Position numbers and translations under genes: made by a program. From Dysgonomonas sp. PH5-45 (GTDB lineage Bacteria > Bacteroidota > Bacteroidia > Bacteroidales > Dysgonomonadaceae), in NCBI RefSeq assembly GCF_029893235.1, contig NZ_JARXWE010000020.1:1-53921 (forward strand): a DNA stretch of 53,921 nt, written 5' to 3'. Numbering within the stretch: the first letter of the stretch is position 1; every line of letters starts with the position of its first letter. This document shows, in pieces, positions 40,301-48,229 of this stretch. The notes under the pieces were generated by a model, which was not told the DNA's origin, ran no database searches, and worked only from the letters and a program-made list of their open reading frames with translations.

Positions 40301-41047
40301 TTTTTGCTGCTTGTTCGACTCGTGCTTTATTGCCTGTTCTACATAGGGTATGGCTGCCTCGTATTCTTTGTTACGTACCAGATAATTGGCATAGATGGAT
40401 GAAAATTCCTTTCTCAGATTTTTGGGGACGCCTCCGGCTGCCTGTATTTTCTGGAGTATATTTTCAGCTTCGTAAAACCATCCCATCTGTGTGTAGCTCA
40501 AAGCCGTCCATAAACGAGCTTCGGCTAATATCTCTTCATTCTGATTGTAGAGATGCGTAATGTAGGTAAAGGTTGTAACGGCCTGCATGTAGTCTTCGTT
40601 CTGATACTCGGCTTTTCCCATCAGTAACCATGCGTTTTTCAGAAAAGGATTAAACTCCCTCTGTTTGAGCCACTGCTGGTATTTTTGGTTTTTACGTTTA
40701 TCGGGGTCGCGCTGAGGCTTTGCCTTTATGGAGTGCAGCTTTATTGCTTTGGTACATTTGTCGATGGTTATATCGAAAGGGCCTCCCACTTTCTTGTTTT
40801 CGTCCAGTTCGGGATTATAAGGGTAAACCGAAAGTATATCCGAAAGATTATCCTGACTACCGTTCAGTTTGTTTTTCAAGGCATCCTCATAGGCCTGCTC
40901 GGCATTGAAATAGATGTTGTAGCGTGTATTGATAGAATGGTAGGCACGGGTTACAGACGTGTTCTTTTTGGTAGAACACGAAACGAAAAACAAAGCTAAT
41001 ATTATAGTAACCGCCCAAGCGGTATATTGTTTACGGATATGCAACAC
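37367..41047 (-). CDS. porW: PorW/SprE-like TPR lipoprotein of the type IX secretion system, with a long charged tail
   Basis: 1226 aa. A lipobox (FVSC, Cys24) leads into CSTKKNTSVTRAYHSINTRYNIYFNAEQAYEDAL, the hallmark start of PorW/SprE. About 900 residues of TPR-type helices follow (NAWLLMGKAEYQNEDYMQAV, AIPYVEQAIKHESNKQQK, QVYYAIGNIWLNEGDTVKAIENY). PorW links the PorKN ring to the translocon and is needed for T9SS export. From about residue 1010 the chain turns to long K/E/R/A/Q-rich helix ending RRERERQKRK, making the protein longer than PorW or SprE as I know them. No ATG is near the signal; GTG 41047 or TTG 41044 must start translation, and a -7 box lies at 41090-41083. Confidence 0.88.
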   Translation of the reverse strand: MLHIRKQYTAWAVTIILALFFVSCSTKKNTSVTRAYHSINTRYNIYFNAEQAYEDALKNKLNGSQDNLSDILSVYPYNPELDENKKVGGPFDITIDKCTKAIKLHSIKAKPQRDPDKRKNQKYQQWLKQREFNPFLKNAWLLMGKAEYQNEDYMQAVTTFTYITHLYNQNEEILAEARLWTALSYTQMGWFYEAENILQKIQAAGGVPKNLRKEFSSIYANYLVRNKEYEAAIPYVEQAIKHESNKQQKIRLRYLLGQLYAKNDEGQKAYKAFDKVHGMSTPYLYSFNATMHQSEFYDAKNRDKVLSKLNGMAKSSKNKEYLDQVYYAIGNIWLNEGDTVKAIENYKLAAEKSTRNGFDKAISQLKLGDIYFDRHDFLKAQPCYSDVVNLLTKRHELYPRAAQRSEVLDGLVVHAQAQHDQDSIQYLAKLPEAERLDTINRYIERLKKEDKEQEEEARRLAREEGRDNADTPESMFDRNQQTPNQQQTPTFGNSNQSSFYFYNPQAVSQGKVTFQRQWGTRKLEDNWRRKDKTEPIFGDEQQDLLADDGEQKEGDNPTEKTGDEEKPEVDEKAQRYSAEYYISQLPLTPEALKESDDIIDNALFNMGIIYREGLSDPYLAIETFDTDLRRFPETPNTEEIYYQLFLIYMQLGDRTNMELYRSRLLAQFPEKSYAKTLSDPNYEWNMANMLSLQDSLYDATYDSYLNSRVNTVRENYTYVKEKYPLSKLMPKFMFLNALTYAQTNNVNEFRSGLKELVEKYPQEDVSEVATGMLKNLANGRTLAADGSMTKGMIWDIAFGDDLDNLDLDSVQFTVDDQARYLLLFIYDPLKVDKNKLIYDVAAYNFSKFVSKTFDLAFTNVHSLEMLQVKEFNSLSDIKEYVDMAFEKNSLVSKLDSTIVLVPISVDNYASLMKGKTLNSYFEFFAKNYNTSMGKVISYWNMQIEEETERAQQEEMERILAEKEKYLKDVLEEPKKVEEKEDILAEEKVTQPETKPDGVATDTTTTVEPKPAEGVDIEKKDDGTTELKTEVSAADLFDDDQIETIDNTVNTIQQIVKNPVDGLKNLFSKDNDKPKLTKEEKQQLKEEKAARKAAEKAIKQAEKHRQDSIQKIEKAAQDLIEQQAREKEDAEKFRQDSIKNVAKAAKKAKEDAQKQKVQERKDKEKERKERLKEKERERKERQKAREAELKQKERERKERLKQKEEERKERLRQKEQERRERERQKRK

Positions 41048-41082
41048 GTATCAGTGTATAAAATAGTGATATATTATAAACA

Positions 41083-41090
41083 CAAAAATA
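41083..41090 (-). promoter_or_regulatory. Bacteroidetes -7 box of porW
   Basis: Minus strand TATTTTTG (41090-41083), exact TAnnTTTG, 36 bp before the GTG start. It supports a start at 41047 or 41044. Confidence 0.5.
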
Positions 41091-41191
41091 GCCTTTTTAT
41101 TGTCCTGTCATCTCGCTCACATTAATTTTATGGTGCGCAAAGACTATCTTTTCACTGCGGGAGGCTTTATACGCCACCTCCCCGGCATAGG

Positions 41192-43435
41192 TTAGGTGAG
41201 GCGATTTACGGATTCCACCCCTTTTATTTTATGTATCTGGGTGCAAAGTTTTTGCAAGCTTTTAACATTATGCACATAGAGTTTTATCCGTCCTTCAAAG
41301 ATACCGTCGTTCGATTCGATATTGAATATCTTTATGTTGAACGAATCGGATATTATACTTTTGGTTATATCGTTTATCATACCTATGCGGTCTATACCCC
41401 TGACTATAATTGTAGCCAAAAACGAAAATTGCGAACTCTCGCTCCATGTCACATTTACGATTTTATCTCCTTGACTGGCTTTCAGTTTTATGCCCACAGG
41501 ACAGTTTATGGCGTGAACTTCTACCTCGTTCTTTTCGTTTACAAAGCCAAATACCTTATCGCCCGGTATGGGGTTGCAACAGTCTAAAACTTTAAAGTTT
41601 TTCTTAAATCCGTTCTCTTCGAGCACGTAAGTTGCTTTTTTGTCGATAGGGGCATTTGTTATTTCGGCAACGATGTTCGATTTGTCGTCCGATTTCTTAA
41701 CCACATTCATTGCCTGTTTCACGTACTTTATCAGGAAGTTACGGTTTCCGCGGCTGTCGCTCACCAGTTTGTTCAACTTGTTGGGCAGTTCAAGGTTTTT
41801 GGAGCCGATGGCATAAAACAAATCTTCTTTTTTGTTCAGCTTATAATAGTCAAGCACACGGTCTATAACCGGTTGCGATACTTCTACATTGGCTTCTTTC
41901 AGCAAAAAGCGGAAGCGTTCTTCGCCCAGCTTCACCACTTCTTTGCGTATTTTTCGCAGGGCTTGTTCTACCTTGGTTCTGGCCTTTGCCGTGGTTACAA
42001 TGTTTACCCATTCGGGTTGTGGCTGTTGTGTTTTGGAGGTAAGTATTTCTACCTGATCTCCGCTATTCAGTTTTTGGCTTAACGGAACAAGGTTGTGGTT
42101 TATCTTTGCCCCTATACAACGATTGCCGATATCGGAATGGAGATCGTACGCAAAATCGAGAGCGGTTGCTCCTTGTGCCAGAGTACGCAACTGCCCCTTG
42201 GGGGTAAAGACAAATATTTCTTGCGAAAACAGATTCAGTTTTATCGTATCAAGAAAATCAATGGCATTGGGGTTAGGATCGGTCAAAACCTCTTGCACGG
42301 TTTTTATCCATTTATCAAATTCGTTATCTTCCTCAATCTTACCTTCTTTATACTTCCAATGGGCGGCAAAACCTTTTTCGGCAATATCGTCCATCCGCCG
42401 GCTTCGTATCTGTACTTCCATCCATTCGCCATCGGGGCCCATCACCGTGAGATGCAAGGCCTGATAACCGTTTGCTTTAGGACGGCTCACCCAATCGCGA
42501 ATCCGGTCGGGTTTCAACCTATAAATCTCGGTTATCACCGTATAGATATCCCAACAGCGTTTCCGTTCGTCTTCGCCGGGCATTGTATCAAATATGATTC
42601 TTACGGCAAAGATATCGTATATCTCCTCGAACGAAACCGATTTTTTCTGCATCTTGTTCCATATGGAGTAGACCGATTTTTCGCGCGACTTTATTTCGAA
42701 TCGAATTCCTAAGGTTTTGAGTCGTTCGTTTATAGGTTCTGCAAAATGCAGGAATTCATCGCTGCGCTTTTTCTTTGTTTCCTCAAGTTTCCGAACAATA
42801 TTGTTGTAGGCTTCGGGGTTTTCGTATTTGAAGCTGAGGTCTTCGAGTTCCGTCTTTATGGCAAACAAGCCCAAGCGGTGGGCAAGCGGTGCATAAATAT
42901 AGATGGTTTCGCCGGCAATCTTATACTGTTTGGCTGGCGACATTGCCCCCAAAGTGCGCATATTGTGCAAGCGGTCTGCTATCTTGATGAGTATAACCCG
43001 AATATCTTCGGACATGGTGAGCAGGAGTTTTCTGAAATTTTCGGCTTGTGCCGATACATTTTCGCCAAACATACCGCTCGATATTTTTGTTAGCCCGTCA
43101 ACAATATTGGCAATTTTTTCTCCAAAAAGCATTTTCAGGTCTTCGACCGTATAGTCGGTATCTTCCACAACATCGTGCAGCAAAGCTGCCGAAATAGATG
43201 TAGACCCAAGGCCTATATCATTACAAACAATCTTAGCAACGGCTATGGGATGCAGTATATATGGTTCGCCCGATTTGCGTTTAACTCCCTTGTGCGCTTC
43301 GTTAGCCACATTAAAAGCCTTGGTGATAAGCTCCACTTTGCGCCGGTGCTTTGAATTGACATAATCGTTTATCAATTCATTAAACGCATCCTCGACCATC
43401 TGCTCGCCATTGATAATTTCTTCTTTTTTGCTCAT
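41192..43435 (-). CDS. rel: Rel/SpoT bifunctional (p)ppGpp synthetase and hydrolase
   Basis: 747 aa. The HD hydrolase domain (about 30-200) has YILHPIAVAKI, ALLHDVVEDT and IKIADRLHNMRTLGAM. The synthetase domain (about 240-370) has YSIWNKMQKK, IYDIFAVRIIFD, KANGYQALHLTV and AHWKYKEG. TGS (about 405-465; FVFTPKGQLRTLAQGATALDF), a helical and zinc-finger-like region (VLDCCNPIPGDKVFGF) and ACT (about 670-747; FLATIIVRGIDRIGMI) complete the usual plan. Both catalytic centres look intact, so it should make and destroy the starvation alarmone. It has its own -7 box overlapping the terminator of the upstream operon, which suggests independent expression. Confidence 0.97.
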   Translation of the reverse strand: MSKKEEIINGEQMVEDAFNELINDYVNSKHRRKVELITKAFNVANEAHKGVKRKSGEPYILHPIAVAKIVCNDIGLGSTSISAALLHDVVEDTDYTVEDLKMLFGEKIANIVDGLTKISSGMFGENVSAQAENFRKLLLTMSEDIRVILIKIADRLHNMRTLGAMSPAKQYKIAGETIYIYAPLAHRLGLFAIKTELEDLSFKYENPEAYNNIVRKLEETKKKRSDEFLHFAEPINERLKTLGIRFEIKSREKSVYSIWNKMQKKSVSFEEIYDIFAVRIIFDTMPGEDERKRCWDIYTVITEIYRLKPDRIRDWVSRPKANGYQALHLTVMGPDGEWMEVQIRSRRMDDIAEKGFAAHWKYKEGKIEEDNEFDKWIKTVQEVLTDPNPNAIDFLDTIKLNLFSQEIFVFTPKGQLRTLAQGATALDFAYDLHSDIGNRCIGAKINHNLVPLSQKLNSGDQVEILTSKTQQPQPEWVNIVTTAKARTKVEQALRKIRKEVVKLGEERFRFLLKEANVEVSQPVIDRVLDYYKLNKKEDLFYAIGSKNLELPNKLNKLVSDSRGNRNFLIKYVKQAMNVVKKSDDKSNIVAEITNAPIDKKATYVLEENGFKKNFKVLDCCNPIPGDKVFGFVNEKNEVEVHAINCPVGIKLKASQGDKIVNVTWSESSQFSFLATIIVRGIDRIGMINDITKSIISDSFNIKIFNIESNDGIFEGRIKLYVHNVKSLQKLCTQIHKIKGVESVNRLT

Positions 43436-43470
43436 AAAGTTTTTTTAGGCATTTTTTGGAACTAAGAAAA

Positions 43471-43478
43471 CAAAAATA
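43471..43478 (-). promoter_or_regulatory. Bacteroidetes -7 box of rel
   Basis: Minus strand TATTTTTG (43478-43471), exact match, 36 bp before ATG 43435; it touches the last base of the terminator stem of the preceding operon. Confidence 0.45.
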
Positions 43479-43521
43479 AAAAAATAACTCCGAATGCTTA
43501 TTTATTCAGAGTTATTTTTTT
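43478..43521 (-). terminator. Rho-independent terminator of the parA-mltD operon
   Basis: A 13-bp stem, AAAAAAATAACTC (43478-43490) with GAGTTATTTTTTT (43509-43521), extended by GAAT/ATTC in the loop. It begins 25 bp after the stop codon of the transglycosylase gene. Being A/T-flanked, it could work on both strands. Confidence 0.8.
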
Positions 43522-43545
43522 GGATTTAATATTTTCTTCCTTCGC

Positions 43546-45498
43546 TTATTTTTGTGGAATCTTCAGTTTTTGCCCCAGCGAAAGTTTTGTGCTTTTCAGA
43601 TTGTTGGCTCTCTTAATATCGGCCACCGTTACTCTCCGGTATTTGCTTGCAATACCCGACAGGGTATCGTTTTTCTTTACTGTATAAATTACGGTTTTTT
43701 TCTTTTTTGGTTTTTCGGGCTTGGTTGTTGTTTTAGCCTTTGGTGTGCTTTCTTGCTGAGGCTTCACTTCCACAGATTGCGCTTCCTGTGTATCGGCAGC
43801 AAACGATGTTTCCTGTTGGTTAGATGCGCTTGGTTTTTCTTCTGGGATATGTATTATAAGCCTTACACCCACCTTAACGGCACTCGATGATATTTTATTC
43901 CATTTCTGGATATCCTCCTTCTCTACATCGTAACGGTTGGCTATCGAGGTCAGAGTTTCGCCTATGCGCACTTTATGATATACGGTGCGGGTATTCTCTG
44001 TATAAGCTCGGTTACCGCGATTTTCTGTTTTTAGCTCAGTAATATCCGACTCATGGCCTAATTCATTACTGTGGTTTTGTTTGTTTTTCAGATAGTTGCC
44101 AATCAGACTTTCGGTATCGGTATTCGCCAATGCGCTACTGCTGTCTGTTGCTGGCGATGATGATGTAGTTGTCGATTCCGTATTTTGTGCCAATTGGTCT
44201 GTTGGTTTTGCCGATGGTTTGGTATAAATGGGCTTATTGATAGTGAGGCGTCGGCCTACGGAAAGTTTATTAGACCGGAGCCTGTTCCAACTCTTTATTT
44301 GAGAGGATGATACTCCATGTTTTCTTGCAATAGAACCTAATGTTTCTCCTTTGCGTACTTTATGCACAAGTTTTCGGGTACTCAATTTTCCGTTGCTGGC
44401 AGAATTGGAATAGCCCTCTACTTCCACTGTTTTACGGTGAGCCAACAATTCTTCCGTCCGGTGTTTGTAGATGGTATCGGACAGGCTGATGAAATCGGTA
44501 ATTTTAGAAGATGGTAAGCATATGTAATAGGGCTTATAATCGCCCGGAACCATGTCTTTTTTATATTGCGGATTTAAAGTACGGATATCTTCGATAGGAA
44601 TATTCAGTATGTCGGCAATCTGCTGAAAATGAACTGTTTTATTCACCGTTATGGTATCCAGGGTAGAAGGGAACTCATATTCCATAGGGCATATGTTATG
44701 CTCCTTGTAATAGTTCATGATGTATGTTGCTGCTATGAAGGCAGGCACATATCCCCTTGTTTCGCGTGGCAGATAAGGATAGATAGACCAATAATCTGTC
44801 CGTCCGTTGCTACGGCGGATAGCTTTATTTACATTGCGAGGGCCACAGTTGTAGGCGGCAATAACCAAGTTCCAGTCGCCATATATTCCATAAAGGTCTT
44901 TAAGGTAACGGGCTGCGGCATCGGTTGCTTTCAGAGGGTCGCGCCGTTCGTCAACAAGGCTGTTTATTTCGAGGTCGTACATTTTTCCTGTACCCAATAT
45001 AAACTGCCAAAGGCCTGTTGCCCCCATAGGCGAAACAGCCGTGGGTTTCAGTGCTGATTCAATAACGGGTAGGTATTTAAGCTCTAAAGGAAGATCATAT
45101 TTGTCGAGGGCATGTTCAAATATTGGGAAATAATAATCGCCCCGGGCAAGCATATAAGCTACCTGATTGCGACGACGCCCCGAGTACATATCGATATAAG
45201 TACGTACAATCGGATTGTATGCCAGTTCCATGATAGAAGGAAAAGAATACAGGCGGTTGATGTAAACAGAATCGGGGTAAACAGCATCTTGCGACGAAGT
45301 TTCCTTGCAAAGGGTTGATGGTTTTGTGTTTCTTGACCATTCTTCGAGCAAAGCGTCAAAATTACGTTCTATCTCTGCCGGAATCACTATATCCGGGTCG
45401 GTAATCGTATCTTTCAATGATATTTCCCGCTGTTGAGCCAAGAGGCTGAAACATGCAAAAAATATGTATAAAGAGGTAATTGCAATTTTTCTCATCAT
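43546..45498 (-). CDS. mltD: Periplasmic lytic transglycosylase with LysM repeats (MltD-like)
   Basis: 650 aa from ATG 45498 (an MM pair; ATG 45495 is equally possible). Signal peptide to LLAQQ. The SLT domain (about 135-260) has IESALKPTAVSPMGATGLWQF with the catalytic Glu, and VIAAYNCGPRNVNKAI. Three LysM domains bind glycan: HKVRKGETLGSIARKHGV (about 375), HKVRIGETLTSIANRYDV (about 500) and YTVKKNDTLSGIASKYRR (about 600, C-terminal). A Ser/Thr-rich linker separates the first two. It cleaves peptidoglycan to 1,6-anhydro ends. It lies 45 bp after the DUF5683 gene in the parA operon and is followed by a terminator. Confidence 0.94.
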   Translation of the reverse strand: MMRKIAITSLYIFFACFSLLAQQREISLKDTITDPDIVIPAEIERNFDALLEEWSRNTKPSTLCKETSSQDAVYPDSVYINRLYSFPSIMELAYNPIVRTYIDMYSGRRRNQVAYMLARGDYYFPIFEHALDKYDLPLELKYLPVIESALKPTAVSPMGATGLWQFILGTGKMYDLEINSLVDERRDPLKATDAAARYLKDLYGIYGDWNLVIAAYNCGPRNVNKAIRRSNGRTDYWSIYPYLPRETRGYVPAFIAATYIMNYYKEHNICPMEYEFPSTLDTITVNKTVHFQQIADILNIPIEDIRTLNPQYKKDMVPGDYKPYYICLPSSKITDFISLSDTIYKHRTEELLAHRKTVEVEGYSNSASNGKLSTRKLVHKVRKGETLGSIARKHGVSSSQIKSWNRLRSNKLSVGRRLTINKPIYTKPSAKPTDQLAQNTESTTTSSSPATDSSSALANTDTESLIGNYLKNKQNHSNELGHESDITELKTENRGNRAYTENTRTVYHKVRIGETLTSIANRYDVEKEDIQKWNKISSSAVKVGVRLIIHIPEEKPSASNQQETSFAADTQEAQSVEVKPQQESTPKAKTTTKPEKPKKKKTVIYTVKKNDTLSGIASKYRRVTVADIKRANNLKSTKLSLGQKLKIPQK

Positions 45499-45543
45499 AA
45501 ATTTTCTTCTAAAAACAAGGAACAGTCCGATTGTAACACACAA

Positions 45544-46278
45544 TCAGAAATTTATACTGCACTGAAAGCCTACGGCTCCGTAGCGCGACTCTACTGTTTT
45601 CAAAACAGCAGGTTCTATTCTGAACGACAAATCTTCCGAGATATTAAAGTCGAACAACTGGGCATCTACATAAGCATCAATCATGCATACGGCATAAAGG
45701 GCTACTGTGCCTATTATGCTCAAATCGCGATATCTGCGGAAATAATCTCTTTTTCTCTTAAAAGCTCCTTGATAACTCACAATCTGCGCGTCTGTAAGAT
45801 CGTCCAGACTGGTGTTGGAACTAAGAAATACCAACCACTTGGAACTGTTTTCGGGGCTTCGGGGATCATCACTCATAATAGCCTTGTAAGCATCCGTATA
45901 ATCGTTATAATAGCGTCCATTCCACGATATGGCATAAGCCAAACCTATAAACCCGCCATAAACGATGGGCAATTTCCAATACCGCCTGTTGTATATTTGC
46001 CCCAATCCCGGACAGATAGCCGAATACAAGACTGCTTTCTTTGGGTCGGGCCTAAATATCTTTACTTCGGTTCTGGTGAACGCTATGGAATCTGCAGGCA
46101 AAGTTGCCCGATAAAATTCGGCCGAATCTATGACCATTGGCACAGCCTGAATCACAGAATTTGTATCTGGGGCGATAACCTCAGCCGACTTCACAATGTT
46201 TAAACTGTCCTGAGCATTCAACGGAAGGCAGCCCATCAGTAAAATAATAAACAGCGTGATTGCAGAGGTTAACTTCAT
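45544..46278 (-). CDS. DUF5683 family exported membrane protein
   Basis: 244 aa. A signal peptide (about 1-22, ending LNAQ) and a low-complexity stretch lead to the DUF5683 core: FRPDPKKAVLYSAICPGLGQIYNRRYWKLPIVYGG (about 75-110), GLAYAISWNGRYYNDYTDAYKA and KRKRDYFRRYRDLSIIGTVALYAVCMIDAYVDAQLFDF. Two or three membrane helices are expected. Function unknown, but the gene is regularly found between parB and mltD in Bacteroidetes, as here (25 bp after parB, 45 bp before mltD), hinting at a link between cell-wall growth and segregation. Confidence 0.88.
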   Translation of the reverse strand: MKLTSAITLFIILLMGCLPLNAQDSLNIVKSAEVIAPDTNSVIQAVPMVIDSAEFYRATLPADSIAFTRTEVKIFRPDPKKAVLYSAICPGLGQIYNRRYWKLPIVYGGFIGLAYAISWNGRYYNDYTDAYKAIMSDDPRSPENSSKWLVFLSSNTSLDDLTDAQIVSYQGAFKRKRDYFRRYRDLSIIGTVALYAVCMIDAYVDAQLFDFNISEDLSFRIEPAVLKTVESRYGAVGFQCSINF

Positions 46279-46303
46279 TTGATATATTCCGTAATTTCCG
46301 TTT

Positions 46304-47212
46304 TTATTTTTTCAATTGGTCAAAAACCGATATTATTCGTTCAAGTTCTTCTTCCGATTTGAAAGGAATGCTTATTTTCCCTTTTCCTTGCTCATTGCAG
46401 GTGAATTGTATTTTGGTATCGAAAAACTTAGATAAATGTTTCTTCAACAGTTCAAATTCTTCGGGGGTAGCTTTGTGCATACCTCCGCTTTTAGCCGTTT
46501 GTACAGCAGCTTTTTCTTTTTTTATTTCCTGCAAGTTTTCGCCACCGTTCAGGGCTTTCACATATTCCTCAACTTTGCGGACAGACAATCCCTCCTCTAT
46601 TATCAACTCATAAATCTCGATTTGGGTTGCCGGATCGTCGAGTGTGACAAGTGTACGGGCATGAGCCATATCAATTTTTTTGTCACGGATGCCCATTTGT
46701 ATCTCGGCCGGTAGTTTCAGCAAGCGCAGGTAATTGGCTATTGTTGTCCTCTTCTTTCCTATTCGCTCGCTTAATTGCTCTTGTGTTAGGTTTAGTGTAT
46801 CCAGTAAGTTTTGATAGGCCAGTGCTATTTCTATCGAATTCAGGTCTTCACGTTGGATGTTTTCTATCAAGGCTATCTCCAGAACATCGTCGTCGGCAGC
46901 AGTCTTGATATATGCCGGAATCTGCTCCAGACCGGCCATTTGCGATGCTCTGTACCGGCGTTCGCCGGCTATAATCTGGTAGTTATCCTCATCAATCTGG
47001 CGTAGGGTGATGGGTTGCACTACTCCAACTTGCCTGATGGATGCAGCCAATTCGGCAAGCGCTTCGGCATCAAAATCGTGCCGGGGCTGATCGGGGTTGG
47101 GATGTATCTTCGATATTGCTATTTCACTGATAGAAGATGAACCCTGTACTTGTACGTCATCCATCGTGATAAGTGCATCCAGACCTCTGCCTAAAGCTGA
47201 TTTTTTTGCCAT
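46304..47212 (-). CDS. parB: Chromosome-partitioning protein ParB
   Basis: 302 aa, standard length. The N-terminal CTPase/clamp domain (about 28-125) has HPNPDQPRHDFD, LAASIRQVGVVQPITL and IIAGERRYRASQMAG (GERRxR motif). The helix-turn-helix for parS (about 140-175) has LTQEQLSERIGKKRTTIANYLRLL, and the C-terminal dimerisation region follows a linker containing KEKAAVQTAKSG. ParB binds parS, spreads as a CTP-dependent clamp and works with ParA. I found no convincing 16-bp parS palindrome in the window. It begins 37 bp after parA. Confidence 0.96.
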   Translation of the reverse strand: MAKKSALGRGLDALITMDDVQVQGSSSISEIAISKIHPNPDQPRHDFDAEALAELAASIRQVGVVQPITLRQIDEDNYQIIAGERRYRASQMAGLEQIPAYIKTAADDDVLEIALIENIQREDLNSIEIALAYQNLLDTLNLTQEQLSERIGKKRTTIANYLRLLKLPAEIQMGIRDKKIDMAHARTLVTLDDPATQIEIYELIIEEGLSVRKVEEYVKALNGGENLQEIKKEKAAVQTAKSGGMHKATPEEFELLKKHLSKFFDTKIQFTCNEQGKGKISIPFKSEEELERIISVFDQLKK

Positions 47213-47249
47213 ATTATTTATTGAAATTTTATTTGGTTAATGTGCAAAG

Positions 47250-48014
47250 TTATGAATTTTTCTCGATAAGCTCTTTTGCCAACTGCATATGGTTGATACT
47301 CCCGCGCGAGGCAGCATCATATAGAATAACGGGTTGAGCAAAACTCTGCGACTCGCTCAACTTAACGTTACGCTGTATGACGGTAGCGAATACCAATTCC
47401 TGGAAATGTTTCTTCACTTCCTCGTATATCTGGTTGGCCAATCGCAAGCGAGCGTCGTACATAGTGAGCAAGAAGCCTTCAATCTCTAAGTCGGGGTTAA
47501 GCTTCGACTTTATAATCTTTATCGTATTCAGCAGTTTACTGATACCCTCAAGGGCAAAGTATTCGCACTGAACAGGAATAATGACCGAATCGGCCGCTGT
47601 GAGGGCATTAACCGTTATCAATCCCAACGAAGGAGAACAGTCTATCAATATATAGTCATATTCGTCTTTTAAGGGACGCAGAACAGCAGCTAAACGTTTT
47701 TCGCGATTCTCTATATTCAGCATCTCCAATTCGGCCCCAACCAAATTGATGTGCGAAGGTATAATATCCAACCTTTCTACTTCTGTTTTCTGGATAGAGT
47801 CTTGAGCCGTAGCTTCGCCGATAAGACATTCGTAGATAGTTTTCTTTATGTGGCGTATATCAATACCCAATCCTGACGAGGCATTTGCCTGAGGGTCGGC
47901 ATCTACAACCAGCACTTTTTTTTCGAGAGTAGCTAACGAAGCAGCCAAATTGATTGTTGTAGTTGTTTTACCAACTCCTCCCTTTTGGTTTGCCAAAGCT
48001 ATGATTTTACCCAT
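47250..48014 (-). CDS. parA: Chromosome-partitioning ATPase ParA (Soj)
   Basis: 254 aa. Deviant Walker [17 protein letters not shown] (11-26), Walker A' [16 protein letters not shown] (about 36-51) and Walker [21 protein letters not shown] (about 114-133). Together these mark the ParA/Soj ATPase that moves ParB-parS complexes over the nucleoid. The start ([13 protein letters not shown]) is the normal family start. First gene of the parA-parB-DUF5683-mltD operon on the minus strand. Confidence 0.97.
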   Translation of the reverse strand: MGKIIALANQKGGVGKTTTTINLAASLATLEKKVLVVDADPQANASSGLGIDIRHIKKTIYECLIGEATAQDSIQKTEVERLDIIPSHINLVGAELEMLNIENREKRLAAVLRPLKDEYDYILIDCSPSLGLITVNALTAADSVIIPVQCEYFALEGISKLLNTIKIIKSKLNPDLEIEGFLLTMYDARLRLANQIYEEVKKHFQELVFATVIQRNVKLSESQSFAQPVILYDAASRGSINHMQLAKELIEKNS

Positions 48015-48172
48015 GTATAATTTTCAGTTTTTAATTTGCAGCACAAAATAAAGAATAAAATCAGTTTCTTATTTTATCTATCTTGTTATAAATAGTTTAT
48101 ATGTTGAAAACTGTCCTTTTCTGTTAATAAAGTGTATAAAATACATAAACCCAACAGTTTGCATATGCAAAG

Positions 48173-48215
48173 AAAGGGGGTTGCCGACATAAGACAACCC
48201 CCTTTGCGTTTTTAT
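48173..48215. terminator. Bidirectional-looking terminator between ompA-like gene and parA
   Basis: Perfect 11-bp stem AAAGGGGGTTG (48173-48183) with CAACCCCCTTT (48195-48205), loop 11 nt, 24 bp past the stop of the OmpA-family gene. The plus side tail GCGTTTTTATT is more U-rich than the minus side tail CTTTCTTTGC, though only the minus strand has a gene ending here. Confidence 0.75.
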
Positions 48216-48229
48216 TGTATTTTTTATGT

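Noticed and set aside
41097-41200. A minus-strand frame (YAGEVAYKASRSEKIVF...MTGQ) overlapping the end of rel looks protein-like
   Set aside because: It has no usable start codon and is only about 40 codons long; rel already ends at a family-typical position, so this is not counted as a gene.
41705-41730. TGTTTCACGT, half of a parS site (TGTTTCACGTGAAACA)
   Set aside because: Only one half matches; the other reads ACTTTA, and it lies inside the rel coding sequence.
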